Shown in pieces: positions 1-8,522 of a stretch of DNA of 64,000 nt (the stretch's first letter is position 1; each line of letters opens with the position of its first letter). Source of the DNA: Pseudomonadota bacterium (GTDB lineage: Bacteria > Pseudomonadota > Gammaproteobacteria > Steroidobacterales > Steroidobacteraceae); the NCBI GenBank assembly GCA_025356075.1, contig JANXUT010000055.1, positions 62,001 through 126,000 of the forward strand, read 5' to 3'. The notes below the pieces were generated by a model. It worked only from the letters and a program-made list of their open reading frames with translations. It had not been told where the DNA came from and did no database searches. The position numbers and the translations under genes are program-made.

Positions 1-779
1 GTCTCGGAGATCCTCTGCAGCCGCCCGCCGCGCAAGCGCCGCTCGCAGACGAAGGTCGGCACGAGCGCGATGCCGAGCCCGCGTTCGGCCGCCGCGACGG
101 CCGCCGGCAACTGGTCCACTTCGATGACACCGCGGCTCGTGCCGGCGGGAAGGCCGGTTGCCTCGAACCAGCGCGTCCAGAGCTGCGCGCGCGGCGCGTA
201 CACGATGCGCCGCTGGCGCTCGAAGAGGCGCCGGCCTTGCTCCTTCGCAACCGGCGCAAGCGCCCGCGCGGTCGCGGCGACGAAGCGCGGCGCGAACAGC
301 CGCGTCGCGACGAGGCCCTCGGGCGGCGTCGCGCTGATGATGATCGACACATCCGCGGCGGCCCGATGCTCGGTCGGACGCGCCTCGGTGCCGGTCACCT
401 CGAGGTCGATCCTCGGCTGCAGGCCGTAGAAGCTCACGAGGCTCGGGATGAGGAGCTCGCTCGCGAAGAAAGGCGGCGCCGCGACCCTGAGCGTGCGGCG
501 CGAGGCACGCGTCGTCGCCCGGTCGACCGCCGCATCGAGCGAGGCGAGGAGCGGATCGACGTCGGCGAGGAGCGCGCGCCCGGCGTCCGTGAGCTCGATC
601 GCACGGGTCTTTCGGACGAACACGCGCTGCCCGAGGTGCTTCTCGAGGTCACGGATCCGGTGGCTGACGGCAGACGGTGTCAGGTAGAGAGAATCGGCGG
701 CGGCCTTGAAGCTCAGTTCGCGCGCGGCGACGCTGAAGGCCCGGAGGCCATCCAAGAGCGCCTGGCGGGAAACTCGCAT
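1..779 (-). CDS. LysR-family transcriptional regulator, GcvA-like (3' end beyond window)
   Basis: Leftward reading frame that starts with ATG at 779 (protein begins MRVSRQALLDGLRAF) and is still open at base 1, so about 259 residues are visible and the C-terminus is missing. Residues about 5-65 form the winged helix-turn-helix typical of LysR proteins (FKAAADSLYLTPSAVSHRI, then LEKHLGQRVFVRKTR). A substrate-binding domain follows, with the conserved AAERGLGIALVPTFV stretch near residue 235. The HTH wording is closest to the GcvA/AmpR group. LysR proteins normally regulate a neighbouring operon in response to a small ligand; the nearest gene is the transporter/gamma-glutamyltranspeptidase pair on the same strand, but a divergent target cannot be seen. 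Ligand and targets unknown. Confidence 0.9.
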   Translation of the reverse strand, partial: MRVSRQALLDGLRAFSVAARELSFKAAADSLYLTPSAVSHRIRDLEKHLGQRVFVRKTRAIELTDAGRALLADVDPLLASLDAAVDRATTRASRRTLRVAAPPFFASELLIPSLVSFYGLQPRIDLEVTGTEARPTEHRAAADVSIIISATPPEGLVATRLFAPRFVAATARALAPVAKEQGRRLFERQRRIVYAPRAQLWTRWFEATGLPAGTSRGVIEVDQLPAAVAAAERGLGIALVPTFVCERRLRGGRLQRISE

Positions 780-929
780 GATGTTCGGTACTGGCGGGAG
801 ACGAGGCTACTCCAGCAAGGATCGTACCGTCGCGCCGCCATCCGGAATCAACGACCTGCGGATGACGGCAACCGTCGGAGCGCCAGGGTTGCACTCATCC
901 GGGGCGTGCGTGCCCCATTTTGTGGCGCG

Positions 930-2753
930 CTACCAGCCGACGGCCGCCCCGTCGCGACGATGATCGGAGCCGGCGCGGTAGTAGCCGAGCGGCGCGCCCG
1001 CCCGGCTTGTCCCGTCGGGACCGGCGGCGGGCACGCGCAGGATGGCCTGGTAACCCCCCATCTGTGCGCCGGAGGCGGGCTCGACCTTGTGACCGAGCAG
1101 CCTGAGCTCCGATCCAAGCAGACGGTAGAGCGGGGTCTCGAGCGCGAGGGTGTCCGAGCCCTGGAAGTGCTGGAAGCGCGCCATGTCGCTCGCTGCCTGC
1201 AAGTTGGCCCCCAGATCGATCAGGTCGATTAGCACCTGCACGTGGCCCTGCGCCTGCATCGCCCCGCCCATGAGGCCAAGCGCCATGAGCGGCGTTCCGT
1301 CCTTCATCACGAACGCAGGGATGATGGTGTGGAACGGGCGCTTCCTGGGCGCGATCAGGTTCGGGCTCGCGGGGTCGAGCGAGAAGAGCGCGCCCCGGTC
1401 CTGCAGCACGAACCCGTAGCCCGGCACCGTGACGCCCGATCCCAGGTGGTCGTAGATGCTGTAGATGAACGAGACCATGTTGCCGAAGCGATCCGCCGCG
1501 GCGAGGTAGATCGTGCCACCGCCGACATCGGGGCCGTGCGGCGCGGGCCTCGCGTGCGAAGGATCGATGCTGGCGCAGAGCGACTGGGCGTAGGACTTCG
1601 ACAACAGCTTCTCGACCGGCACCTTCGCGAAACGCGGGTCGGCGTTGAAGCGGGCGAGGTCGGCAAAGGCGAGCTTTTTCGTCTCGACGAGGTAGTGCCA
1701 GTAGAGCGGGCTCGTGGGACCCAGGTCCGCGAGGCGCTTGCCCCCCGCGGGCACGCAGGCCTCGAGCAGGTTCAGCTGCTCGAGCACCGCGAAGCCCTGC
1801 CCGTTCGGCGGGAGCTCGTAGACGTCGTAGCCGTGGTAGTTGGTCGATAGCGGCTCGACCCACTCGGCGTGGTAGTCGGCGAGGTCTCGCGCGTTGAGCG
1901 TGCCGCCGAGCGCCGTCGACTTCGCCACGATCGCGCGCGCTAGGTCGCCCTCGTAGAACCCGGCCCGTCCCGCCTTGCCGATCAGCCGCAACGCCCGACC
2001 GAGCGCCGGGTTCCTGAACATGACACCCGCGGCGGGCAAGCGCCCGCCGGGGTAGTAGGTCGCGAGCGTATCCGGATCGCCCTTGATGCTCGTGTTGTAG
2101 CTGAAGGCCTCGGCCATGTCGGCCGCGATGCGCTCGGACCACGGGAAACCGTGCTCGGCGAGTTCAATGGCGGGGGCCATGAGCTCGGCGAGCGGTCGGC
2201 TGCCGCCGCGCTTGGCGAGCTCGACCCAGCCGTCGACGGCGCCCGGCACATCGACGGTGAAGATCCCGAACGGCGGCATGCCGCTCGAGGCATCGAAGCC
2301 CGCGGCCTTGAGGCGCGCGGGAGTGGCGCCTGACGGCGCCCAGCCGCTTGCGTTGAGCCCGACGAGCCGGTGCTCGCGCGCAAGGTAGACGATCGCGAAG
2401 AGATCGCCACCGATGCCGGTGCTCTGCGGCTCCACGACGTTGAGCACCGCCGCAGCCGCGATCGCCGCGTCGATGGCATTGCCGCCGCGCTTCATCACAT
2501 CAAGGCCCGCCTGAGCGGCGAGCGGGTGGCTCGTGCTCACGATGCCATGGGTCGCGAGGACCTCCGAGCGCGTCTGCTCACTCCAGCCGGAGGCGCGATC
2601 GCCGCGCACGGCGCGGCAGGCGGGCGCCTGCGCGGCGGCGGGCTCGAGGCAGGTCGAGAGCCTGAGGGGATCCGCGGCCGCCGTCGCGGCGGTGACAGTG
2701 AGAAGTCCGATCGCGAAAACGGACGAGAGCCGCCGGACAGTTGATTCGAGCAT
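930..2753 (-). CDS. ggt: gamma-glutamyltranspeptidase family Ntn-hydrolase, exported
   Basis: A 607-residue precursor that cleaves or transfers gamma-glutamyl groups (glutathione and gamma-glutamyl peptides) after autoproteolysis into two subunits. The ATG at 2753 gives a good signal peptide (SVFAIGLLTVTAATAAA); an upstream in-frame start would add an unlikely Arg-rich stretch. The N-terminal half shows MKRGGNAIDAAIAAA and STGIGGDLFAI. The new N-terminal nucleophile is expected to be Thr414 in DVGGGTIYLAAAD, followed by RFGNMVSFIYS. The C-terminal subunit has the APRKRPFHTIIPAF and LGLMGGAMQAQGH motifs found in the YwrD-like branch, whose members vary in substrate (some act as acylases). It lies 38 bp after the MHS transporter gene on the same strand, probably one operon importing or trimming peptides. 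Confidence 0.93.
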   Translation of the reverse strand: MLESTVRRLSSVFAIGLLTVTAATAAADPLRLSTCLEPAAAQAPACRAVRGDRASGWSEQTRSEVLATHGIVSTSHPLAAQAGLDVMKRGGNAIDAAIAAAAVLNVVEPQSTGIGGDLFAIVYLAREHRLVGLNASGWAPSGATPARLKAAGFDASSGMPPFGIFTVDVPGAVDGWVELAKRGGSRPLAELMAPAIELAEHGFPWSERIAADMAEAFSYNTSIKGDPDTLATYYPGGRLPAAGVMFRNPALGRALRLIGKAGRAGFYEGDLARAIVAKSTALGGTLNARDLADYHAEWVEPLSTNYHGYDVYELPPNGQGFAVLEQLNLLEACVPAGGKRLADLGPTSPLYWHYLVETKKLAFADLARFNADPRFAKVPVEKLLSKSYAQSLCASIDPSHARPAPHGPDVGGGTIYLAAADRFGNMVSFIYSIYDHLGSGVTVPGYGFVLQDRGALFSLDPASPNLIAPRKRPFHTIIPAFVMKDGTPLMALGLMGGAMQAQGHVQVLIDLIDLGANLQAASDMARFQHFQGSDTLALETPLYRLLGSELRLLGHKVEPASGAQMGGYQAILRVPAAGPDGTSRAGAPLGYYRAGSDHRRDGAAVGW

Positions 2754-2791
2754 GGTGCACTCCGCACGGGCGGCGCGGCGCCGCCCGGCTG

Positions 2792-4123
2792 CTAGGGGAC
2801 CGCGACGAGTTCGTGGTGCAGGTTGACGCGCGAGGTTTCGCTGAGGCATGCCACCGAAACCAGCGATATGAGCGAGACGACGGCGAGGTAGACCGAGATC
2901 CCGAAGGTCGAGTGCGTGCGCGTGTAGATCGCCGTTGCGATCAAGGGTGCCAGCCCACCACCGCAGATCGCACCGATCTGGTAGCCGAGCGACGCCCCCG
3001 AATAGCGCACCTTCGTGCTGAAGAGCTCGCCGAGCAGCGCCGCCTGTGGCCCGTACATCATCGAGGTAAAGCCGAACGCACCGCCGACGGCCGCGGACAT
3101 CCCGAGCAGAGTGCGGGTTTCCATGAGCGGAAAGATCGCGAACGCAAACACGGCCGAGAGCGCTGCGCCCGCCATGTAGATGCGCCGCCGCCCGAATCGA
3201 TCCGAGATGTCGCCGAACAGCATGAGCATCGGCGCCATCGACGCACTACCGATCAGTACCGCGGTCAGGATCAGCGTCGAGGAGACGCCAAGCCCATCGG
3301 GCTTGGTCGCATACGACACGCACCACGCAATCAGGATGTAGAAGATGACGTTGGTCGACAAGAAGGAACCGGCCGCAAGGAAGATCTGCCGGGGGTGCCG
3401 GCGAAATGCCTCGAGGATGGGCGAGCGCGTGCCCGCCTCCAGCGGTGTTTGCTGCTCGCGCATCTTCCGGTACGCGAGCGTGTCCTCGATCCGAAAGTGC
3501 ACGTAGAGCCCGAGCCCGACGAGCAGCACGCTCAGGAGAAAGGGCAAGCGCCAGGCCCAGACGAGGAATGCGTCCGGCGGCGACAGCGCACTCACCGCGA
3601 GGAAGGCGAGATTGGCGAGCACGACCCCCATCGGCGCACCCGCCTGCGCAAAGCTGCCGTAGAACCCGCGCCGGTGCGCGGGCGCGTTCTCGACCACCAG
3701 CAACATCGCCCCGCCCCACTGGCCACCGATCGCAAGGCCTTGTGCGAACCTGCACACAACGAGCAGCACCGGCGCAATGGCGCCGGCGACCCCATAGGGC
3801 GGAAGGCAAGCGATCAGCGTCGTTGATACGCCCATCAGCACCAGCGCCGCCGCAAGCGCGCTCTTGCGTCCGATGCGATCACCCACGTGACCGAACACGA
3901 GCGCACCGACCGGCCGGGCGAGGAATCCGACGGTGAACGTCATGAACGACGCGAGCTGCGCCTGGTAATGAGGCCACGCCGGGAAAAAGACCGTCGGGAA
4001 CACAAGCGCCGCGCCGATCCCGTACAGGAAGAAGTCGTACCACTCGATGCTGGTGCCGGCGAGGCCCATCAGCGCGAGCTTGGCCATCGATTGCGGCGGC
4101 GCTGCGTCGTTGCTGTTATTCAT
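2792..4123 (-). CDS. MFS transporter, metabolite:H+ symporter (MHS) family
   Basis: A 443-residue inner-membrane protein with about 12 predicted hydrophobic segments. The N-terminus (MAGLAGTSIEWYDFF-type sequence, here LMGLAGTSIEWYDFFLYG) and the two MFS motifs between helices 2 and 3 (GHVGDRIGRKSAL) and in helix 4 (RFAQGLAIGGQWGGA) are characteristic of the MHS group, which includes the KgtP, ShiA and ProP-like symporters for organic acids or betaines. The substrate is not determined by these motifs. The gene precedes gamma-glutamyltranspeptidase on the same strand with a 38-bp gap, so uptake of an amino-acid-like product or substrate is a reasonable inference. Confidence 0.93.
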   Translation of the reverse strand: MNNSNDAAPPQSMAKLALMGLAGTSIEWYDFFLYGIGAALVFPTVFFPAWPHYQAQLASFMTFTVGFLARPVGALVFGHVGDRIGRKSALAAALVLMGVSTTLIACLPPYGVAGAIAPVLLVVCRFAQGLAIGGQWGGAMLLVVENAPAHRRGFYGSFAQAGAPMGVVLANLAFLAVSALSPPDAFLVWAWRLPFLLSVLLVGLGLYVHFRIEDTLAYRKMREQQTPLEAGTRSPILEAFRRHPRQIFLAAGSFLSTNVIFYILIAWCVSYATKPDGLGVSSTLILTAVLIGSASMAPMLMLFGDISDRFGRRRIYMAGAALSAVFAFAIFPLMETRTLLGMSAAVGGAFGFTSMMYGPQAALLGELFSTKVRYSGASLGYQIGAICGGGLAPLIATAIYTRTHSTFGISVYLAVVSLISLVSVACLSETSRVNLHHELVAVP

Positions 4124-4217
4124 GCGCTCGGCTTCGAACCCCGGGTCAGGATGCGCCGGGCGGCCGCCCGAGGCAAATGCGGGCGTGCTGCGTGGTTCGC
4201 GCAGTTGGGCGCGAGGC

Positions 4218-5675
4218 TCAGGCGGAGTAGGACTCAGACGTTGTCGCGCCGCCGTGGCCGGTCCAGTCGGTGTGGAAGAACTTTCCGCGCGGCGCGCCGA
4301 TGCGCTCGTAGGTGTGCGCGCCGAAGTAATCGCGCTGCGCCTGCAGCAGGTTCGCCGGCAGGCGCTCGGAGCGATAACCGTCGAAATAGGCGAGCGCGGC
4401 GCCTAGGCACGGCGCCGGCAGCCCGCGCCGCACGGCCTCGATGACCGTCCGGCGCCAGCCCGCCTGGCGGGATTCGACCGCCTCGCGGAAGAACGGGTCG
4501 ATGAGCAGATTGACGAGCGTCGGGTCGCGATCGAAGGCACGCTTGATGTCGCCGAGGAAAGCCGAGCGGATGATGCAGCCGCCGCGCCAGACGAGCGCGA
4601 CACCGCCGTAGTTGAGGTTCCAGCCGTGGCTCTGCGCCGCTGCACGCATCAGCTGATAGCCTTGCGCGTAGCTGACGATCTTGGCGGCGTAGAGTGCGGC
4701 GCGCAGGTCAGCGAGAAACGCGACGCGCTCGATCGGCGGCGCTTCGACGTCGCCCCTGATGCGCTTCGCGGCCTCGACGCGCTCCTCCTTGGCGGATGAC
4801 AGGAAGCGCGCGAACACGGCCTCGCCGATGAGGCTGAGCGGCTGGCTCTCATCGAGCGCGGCGCCCACCGTCCACTTGCCGGTGCCCTTCTGGCCGGCCG
4901 TGTCGAGAATGCCATCGAGCGTCGCCGTGCCGTCCTTCTCCCGGAATCCGAGGATGTCGCGCGTGATCTCGATGAGGTAGCTGTCGAGCTCCCCCTTGTT
5001 CCAGTCGGCAAAGGTCGCACGCATGTCCTCGTTCGAAAGACCCGCGCCGCGCTTCATGAGGTCGTAGATCTCCCCGATCAGCTGCATGTCGCCGTATTCG
5101 ATGCCGTTGTGGACCATCTTCACGTAGTGCCCGGCGCCACCCTCGCCGATCCACTCGCAGCAGGGGTCGCCCTCCGGCGTCCGCGCACAGATCGCCTGAA
5201 ACACCGGCTGGATGCGCGGCCACGCGGCGCGACTGCCACCCGGCATCAGCGAGGGCCCGTTGAGCGCGCCCTCCTCGCCGCCGGAGACGCCGGTGCCGAC
5301 GTAGAGCATCCCCGCCTTCTCGACCGTCTCGAGCCTGCGGGTCGTGTCGGTGTAGAGGCTGTTGCCGCCGTCGATGAGGATGTCGCCCGGTGACAGCAGC
5401 GGCAGGAGTTGCTCGATGAGCTCATCGACCGCGCTCCCCGCCTTGACCAGCATCATGATGCGGCGCGGCCGCTCGACGCCCGCGACCAGCTCCGCGAGGC
5501 TCGCGGCGCCGACGAAGCGCTTGGCCCGTCCGCGACCGGCGAGGAATGCCTCGACGCGCGCGTGCGTGCGGTTGTAGAGGGAGACCTGGAAGCCCTTGCT
5601 CTCCATGTTGAGTGCGAGGTTCTCGCCCATGACGGCGAGCCCGATCAGGCCGACGGCGGAGACTGTGGTGGGCAT
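4218..5675 (-). CDS. gnd: 6-phosphogluconate dehydrogenase, decarboxylating
   Basis: A 485-residue cytosolic enzyme of the oxidative pentose phosphate pathway that converts 6-phosphogluconate and NADP+ to ribulose 5-phosphate, CO2 and NADPH. The N-terminal Rossmann motif is GLIGLAVMGENLALNM. The substrate-binding segment VGTGVSGGEEGALNGPS and the catalytic region KMVHNGIEYGDMQ are intact, as is the C-terminal tail with TDWTGHGG. Length matches the long, dimeric GndA type (about 470-485 residues). It is 94 bp upstream of the MHS transporter gene on the same strand. No other pentose phosphate or Entner-Doudoroff gene is in the window. Confidence 0.97.
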   Translation of the reverse strand: MPTTVSAVGLIGLAVMGENLALNMESKGFQVSLYNRTHARVEAFLAGRGRAKRFVGAASLAELVAGVERPRRIMMLVKAGSAVDELIEQLLPLLSPGDILIDGGNSLYTDTTRRLETVEKAGMLYVGTGVSGGEEGALNGPSLMPGGSRAAWPRIQPVFQAICARTPEGDPCCEWIGEGGAGHYVKMVHNGIEYGDMQLIGEIYDLMKRGAGLSNEDMRATFADWNKGELDSYLIEITRDILGFREKDGTATLDGILDTAGQKGTGKWTVGAALDESQPLSLIGEAVFARFLSSAKEERVEAAKRIRGDVEAPPIERVAFLADLRAALYAAKIVSYAQGYQLMRAAAQSHGWNLNYGGVALVWRGGCIIRSAFLGDIKRAFDRDPTLVNLLIDPFFREAVESRQAGWRRTVIEAVRRGLPAPCLGAALAYFDGYRSERLPANLLQAQRDYFGAHTYERIGAPRGKFFHTDWTGHGGATTSESYSA

Positions 5676-5768
5676 GGGGTGTGGCTGGCTCGGTCTGGTT
5701 GTGATGGATGGCAGCGCCCCGCCGCCCGGCGCTTGCGACCGGGTGGCGTGCGCTTCCGCGTGGGCGCG

Positions 5769-7121
5769 TCAGTCGCGCTCGTGCCCGGGTCCCTTGAACA
5801 CGCGCCCGGCAGTCATCACGAACGAGGCGTGCTCGAGCGCGGCGACATTCGCGAGCGGGTCGCCCTCGACGGCCATGAGGTCCGCGACGGCGCCGGGGGC
5901 GATCACGCCGATCTGGCCGGCCATGCCGAGGAGATCGGCCGCCTTCGCCGTCGCCGACTGGATCGCCTGCATCGGCGTCATGCCGAGCTCGACCTCGCGC
6001 GTGAACTCCTGTGCGATCGACTCGCTCCACGGAAAGCCGCCGACGTCGGTGCCGAAGGCGATCTTGACGCCGGCCTTGAGCGCCTTGGCGAAGGAGACGG
6101 CGTGGACCTCGGTGCGCTTTCGGTCGCGCTGGCCGGCGAGCGTGTCGGGGGGATCCCAGTCCTTGTAGTAGACGGCGAGCGTCGGCACGTACCACGTGCC
6201 TTGCTTCAGCATCTGCTGGATTTCATCGTCGGTGATTTCAAGGCCATGCTCGATCGAGTCGCAGCCGCCATCGAGCGCGCGCTTGAGGCCAATGCCGTTG
6301 TAGGCGTGGCAGGCAACCTTGTGACCCCAGCCGTGCGCCTCATCGACTATCGCCTTCAGCTCATCGACCGTCAGCGTCGGCTGCGAGACGAGGTTGCCGT
6401 CGTGGTCGACCCACGAGCGGTGCGTCATGTAGACCTTGAGCCAGTCGGCGCCGTGGTCGAGCTGCTCGCGGGCGGCCTTGCGCGCCTCGATGGGCCCGTC
6501 GATGAGCTGCGAGCCCTTCGGCACGCTGATCTCCGGTGCATATCCCTCGAGGTTGTAGCCGCCGGTCGAGGAGATCGAGATCGTCGAGACGAACATCCTG
6601 GGACCCGGGATGAACCCCGCCTCGATCGCCTGCTTGATACCGACATCGCCGTAGCCGGCGCCCTCGGTCTCGACGTCGCGGATCGTCGTGAACCCCTGCT
6701 CGAGCGCGCGGCGCGCGGCGACGACCGCCCGGGCGGCCCGGAACGAGGCCGGGTACTTGAGGAGCTGGATGTCGTAGCCACCCTCGGCCGGGATCTCCCC
6801 CTGCAGGAACACGTGCGTGTGCGCGTCGATGAGGCCGGGCAGCAGCGTTGCGTGGCCGAGGTCGATCCGCTCGGCATCGGGCGGCAGGTCGCGCGAGCCC
6901 TGCTCGCGGATGGCGACGATGCGCTTGCCACGGACCACCACCGCGACGTTGCTCCGCGGCTTCCCGCCGAGTCCATCGATCATGGAGGCGGCAAGAATGA
7001 CGAGGGTGCGCTCCGCGGGCGGCGGTGCCTCCGCGGCCTCAAGGCCCGTCGCGGCGAAGAGTAGTCCCGCCAGTAGTGTCCCGAGTACCGACTTCGATGC
7101 ATCGCGCCGTAGCGTCGTCAT
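5769..7121 (-). CDS. exported metal-dependent amidohydrolase (imidazolonepropionase/prolidase-like subgroup)
   Basis: A 450-residue amidohydrolase-superfamily protein with a signal peptide (LGTLLAGLLFAATGLEA). Metal ligands are visible: DAHTHV after the first strand, the Lys of DWLKVYM expected to bridge the metals, CHAYNG and IEHGL for the later His residues, and FGTDVGG for the catalytic Asp. This arrangement belongs to the subgroup containing Xaa-Pro dipeptidases and organophosphate-degrading Sgx9260-type enzymes; the natural substrate is probably an N-acyl amino acid or dipeptide, by inference. ATG at 7121 follows GAGGAG at good spacing. The start codon overlaps the stop of the upstream glycosylasparaginase gene by four bases (ATGA), so the two are translationally coupled. 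Confidence 0.93.
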   Translation of the reverse strand: MTTLRRDASKSVLGTLLAGLLFAATGLEAAEAPPPAERTLVILAASMIDGLGGKPRSNVAVVVRGKRIVAIREQGSRDLPPDAERIDLGHATLLPGLIDAHTHVFLQGEIPAEGGYDIQLLKYPASFRAARAVVAARRALEQGFTTIRDVETEGAGYGDVGIKQAIEAGFIPGPRMFVSTISISSTGGYNLEGYAPEISVPKGSQLIDGPIEARKAAREQLDHGADWLKVYMTHRSWVDHDGNLVSQPTLTVDELKAIVDEAHGWGHKVACHAYNGIGLKRALDGGCDSIEHGLEITDDEIQQMLKQGTWYVPTLAVYYKDWDPPDTLAGQRDRKRTEVHAVSFAKALKAGVKIAFGTDVGGFPWSESIAQEFTREVELGMTPMQAIQSATAKAADLLGMAGQIGVIAPGAVADLMAVEGDPLANVAALEHASFVMTAGRVFKGPGHERD

Positions 7122-8326
7122 GTCTTGCTCCTCGTTTTTTCGACCACCGGGGGCCACGCCTGCGACGCGCCCTCGTAGAGACTGACCGTCTTCTCGAGCC
7201 TCAGCATCCCGTCGTGCACCGCGATCGTGTGCGGACGGTCGGGCGTGTACCCCGTCCACATCGAGACGCCGGCGTAGGCGCCGTCCTTGCGCAGCACGTA
7301 GTACGTCATGTCGAGGTAGCGGATCCGCTCCATGTCGCCGGAGTAGTTCCTGACGATGCGCTTCAGCGCCTCGATCCCCGCATCGAACGGGCTCATGCCG
7401 CGGCGCATGTTCTCGACGATCGTGTGGCTGCCGAGGACCTTGATGTTCTCCTCGCCGCTGCCGGTCGCACCGGCCGAGCCGACGTCCTGGTCCGTGTAGC
7501 AGCCGGCGCCGATGATCGGCGAGTCGCCGAGGCGCCCGGGCAGTTTCCAGGCGAGCCCGCTCGTCGTCGTGCAGCCGGAGATCTCGCCCTTCGCGTTCAA
7601 CGCCGAACAGTGGATCGTGCCCGTCGGCGGAAAGAGCACCTGCCCGACCGCCGCCAGGCGATGAGCGGGCTCGATGCCGAGGTTCGCCGCGAGTGACTCG
7701 AGCCGTTCGATCTCGGCGGCGGCATCACCAGCGTGCTGGCGCTGGTGATGCCGCTCCTTCCAGCCGGGATCGGTGATCCCCTCGCCCCACCAGTCGGCGT
7801 GCGACTCCTTCCACAGGAGCCACACCTTGCGCGATGCGTCCGTCAGCAGGTCCTCGCGCTTGAAGCCGCGCCCGATGGCGAAGCGCTCGGCGCCTTCCCC
7901 AACCAGCATCACGTGGCCCGTGTGCTGCATGACTTCGCGTGCGAGCAGCGACACATTCTTGATGTTGCGCACGCCCCCGACCGCGCCCGCGCGCCGGGTC
8001 GGGCCGTGCATGCAGCAGGCATCGAGCTCGACGACGCCCTCCTCGTTGGGAAGTCCGCCGAGCCCGACGCTCTGATCGTTGGGGTCGTCCTCCGCGCCGC
8101 GCACCACGCGAAGCGCGGCCTCGAGCGTGTCGCCGCCGCCGTGGAGGTCCTGGTACGCGTCCTCGAGGAAGGCATAGCCGTTGCCGGCGGAGACGAGGAT
8201 CGGCAGGGCGCCCGCGCGCATCGCTTGCTTGGCTGCCGGCTGCGGAACCGCGCCGGCGGCGCCGACCATTCCGCCGAGCGCGCCGAGCGCGAGCCCCGAC
8301 ACGAGATCCCGCCTGGTAACGCTCAT
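7118..8326 (-). CDS. N4-(beta-N-acetylglucosaminyl)-L-asparaginase family Ntn-hydrolase, exported
   Basis: A 402-residue precursor of the glycosylasparaginase/isoaspartyl peptidase family, which hydrolyses amide bonds on asparagine side chains and self-cleaves in front of a Thr. The N-terminus TRRDLVSGLALGALGG is a twin-arginine-like export signal. The alpha-subunit has LDACCMHG and VGGVRNIKNVSLLA; the autocleavage site is expected before Thr237 in PTGTIHC, followed by TTTSGLAWKLPGRLGDSP and GAGCYTD, nearly the lysosomal glycosylasparaginase pattern rather than plain type III asparaginases. The linker just before the cleavage site is His/Gln-rich (KERHHQRQHAG). First gene of a two-gene operon with the amidohydrolase; a 196-bp gap separates it from the divergent ada gene. 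Confidence 0.93.
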   Translation of the reverse strand: MSVTRRDLVSGLALGALGGMVGAAGAVPQPAAKQAMRAGALPILVSAGNGYAFLEDAYQDLHGGGDTLEAALRVVRGAEDDPNDQSVGLGGLPNEEGVVELDACCMHGPTRRAGAVGGVRNIKNVSLLAREVMQHTGHVMLVGEGAERFAIGRGFKREDLLTDASRKVWLLWKESHADWWGEGITDPGWKERHHQRQHAGDAAAEIERLESLAANLGIEPAHRLAAVGQVLFPPTGTIHCSALNAKGEISGCTTTSGLAWKLPGRLGDSPIIGAGCYTDQDVGSAGATGSGEENIKVLGSHTIVENMRRGMSPFDAGIEALKRIVRNYSGDMERIRYLDMTYYVLRKDGAYAGVSMWTGYTPDRPHTIAVHDGMLRLEKTVSLYEGASQAWPPVVEKTRSKT

Positions 8327-8522
8327 TCCCGTCCCCCTCAGTTGCCCGAGCCCGCGCCGACTCTAATGCACGGGACGTCCCGCCGCACGGCCACCCCGCG
8401 CCGGGCGCCGCAGGCCCGCGTTGCAGCATCAGCGCCTGCGCTGACACGACAAGAACCGGAGCGTCGCCGCGGGGCCGCGAGCGTAGCGTTCGGTCCACTC
8501 GATCCCCCGGCCAAGGACTACC

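Noticed and set aside
8327-8522. Ada box upstream of ada
   Set aside because: No convincing AAAGCGCA-like element was found in the 196-bp gap.
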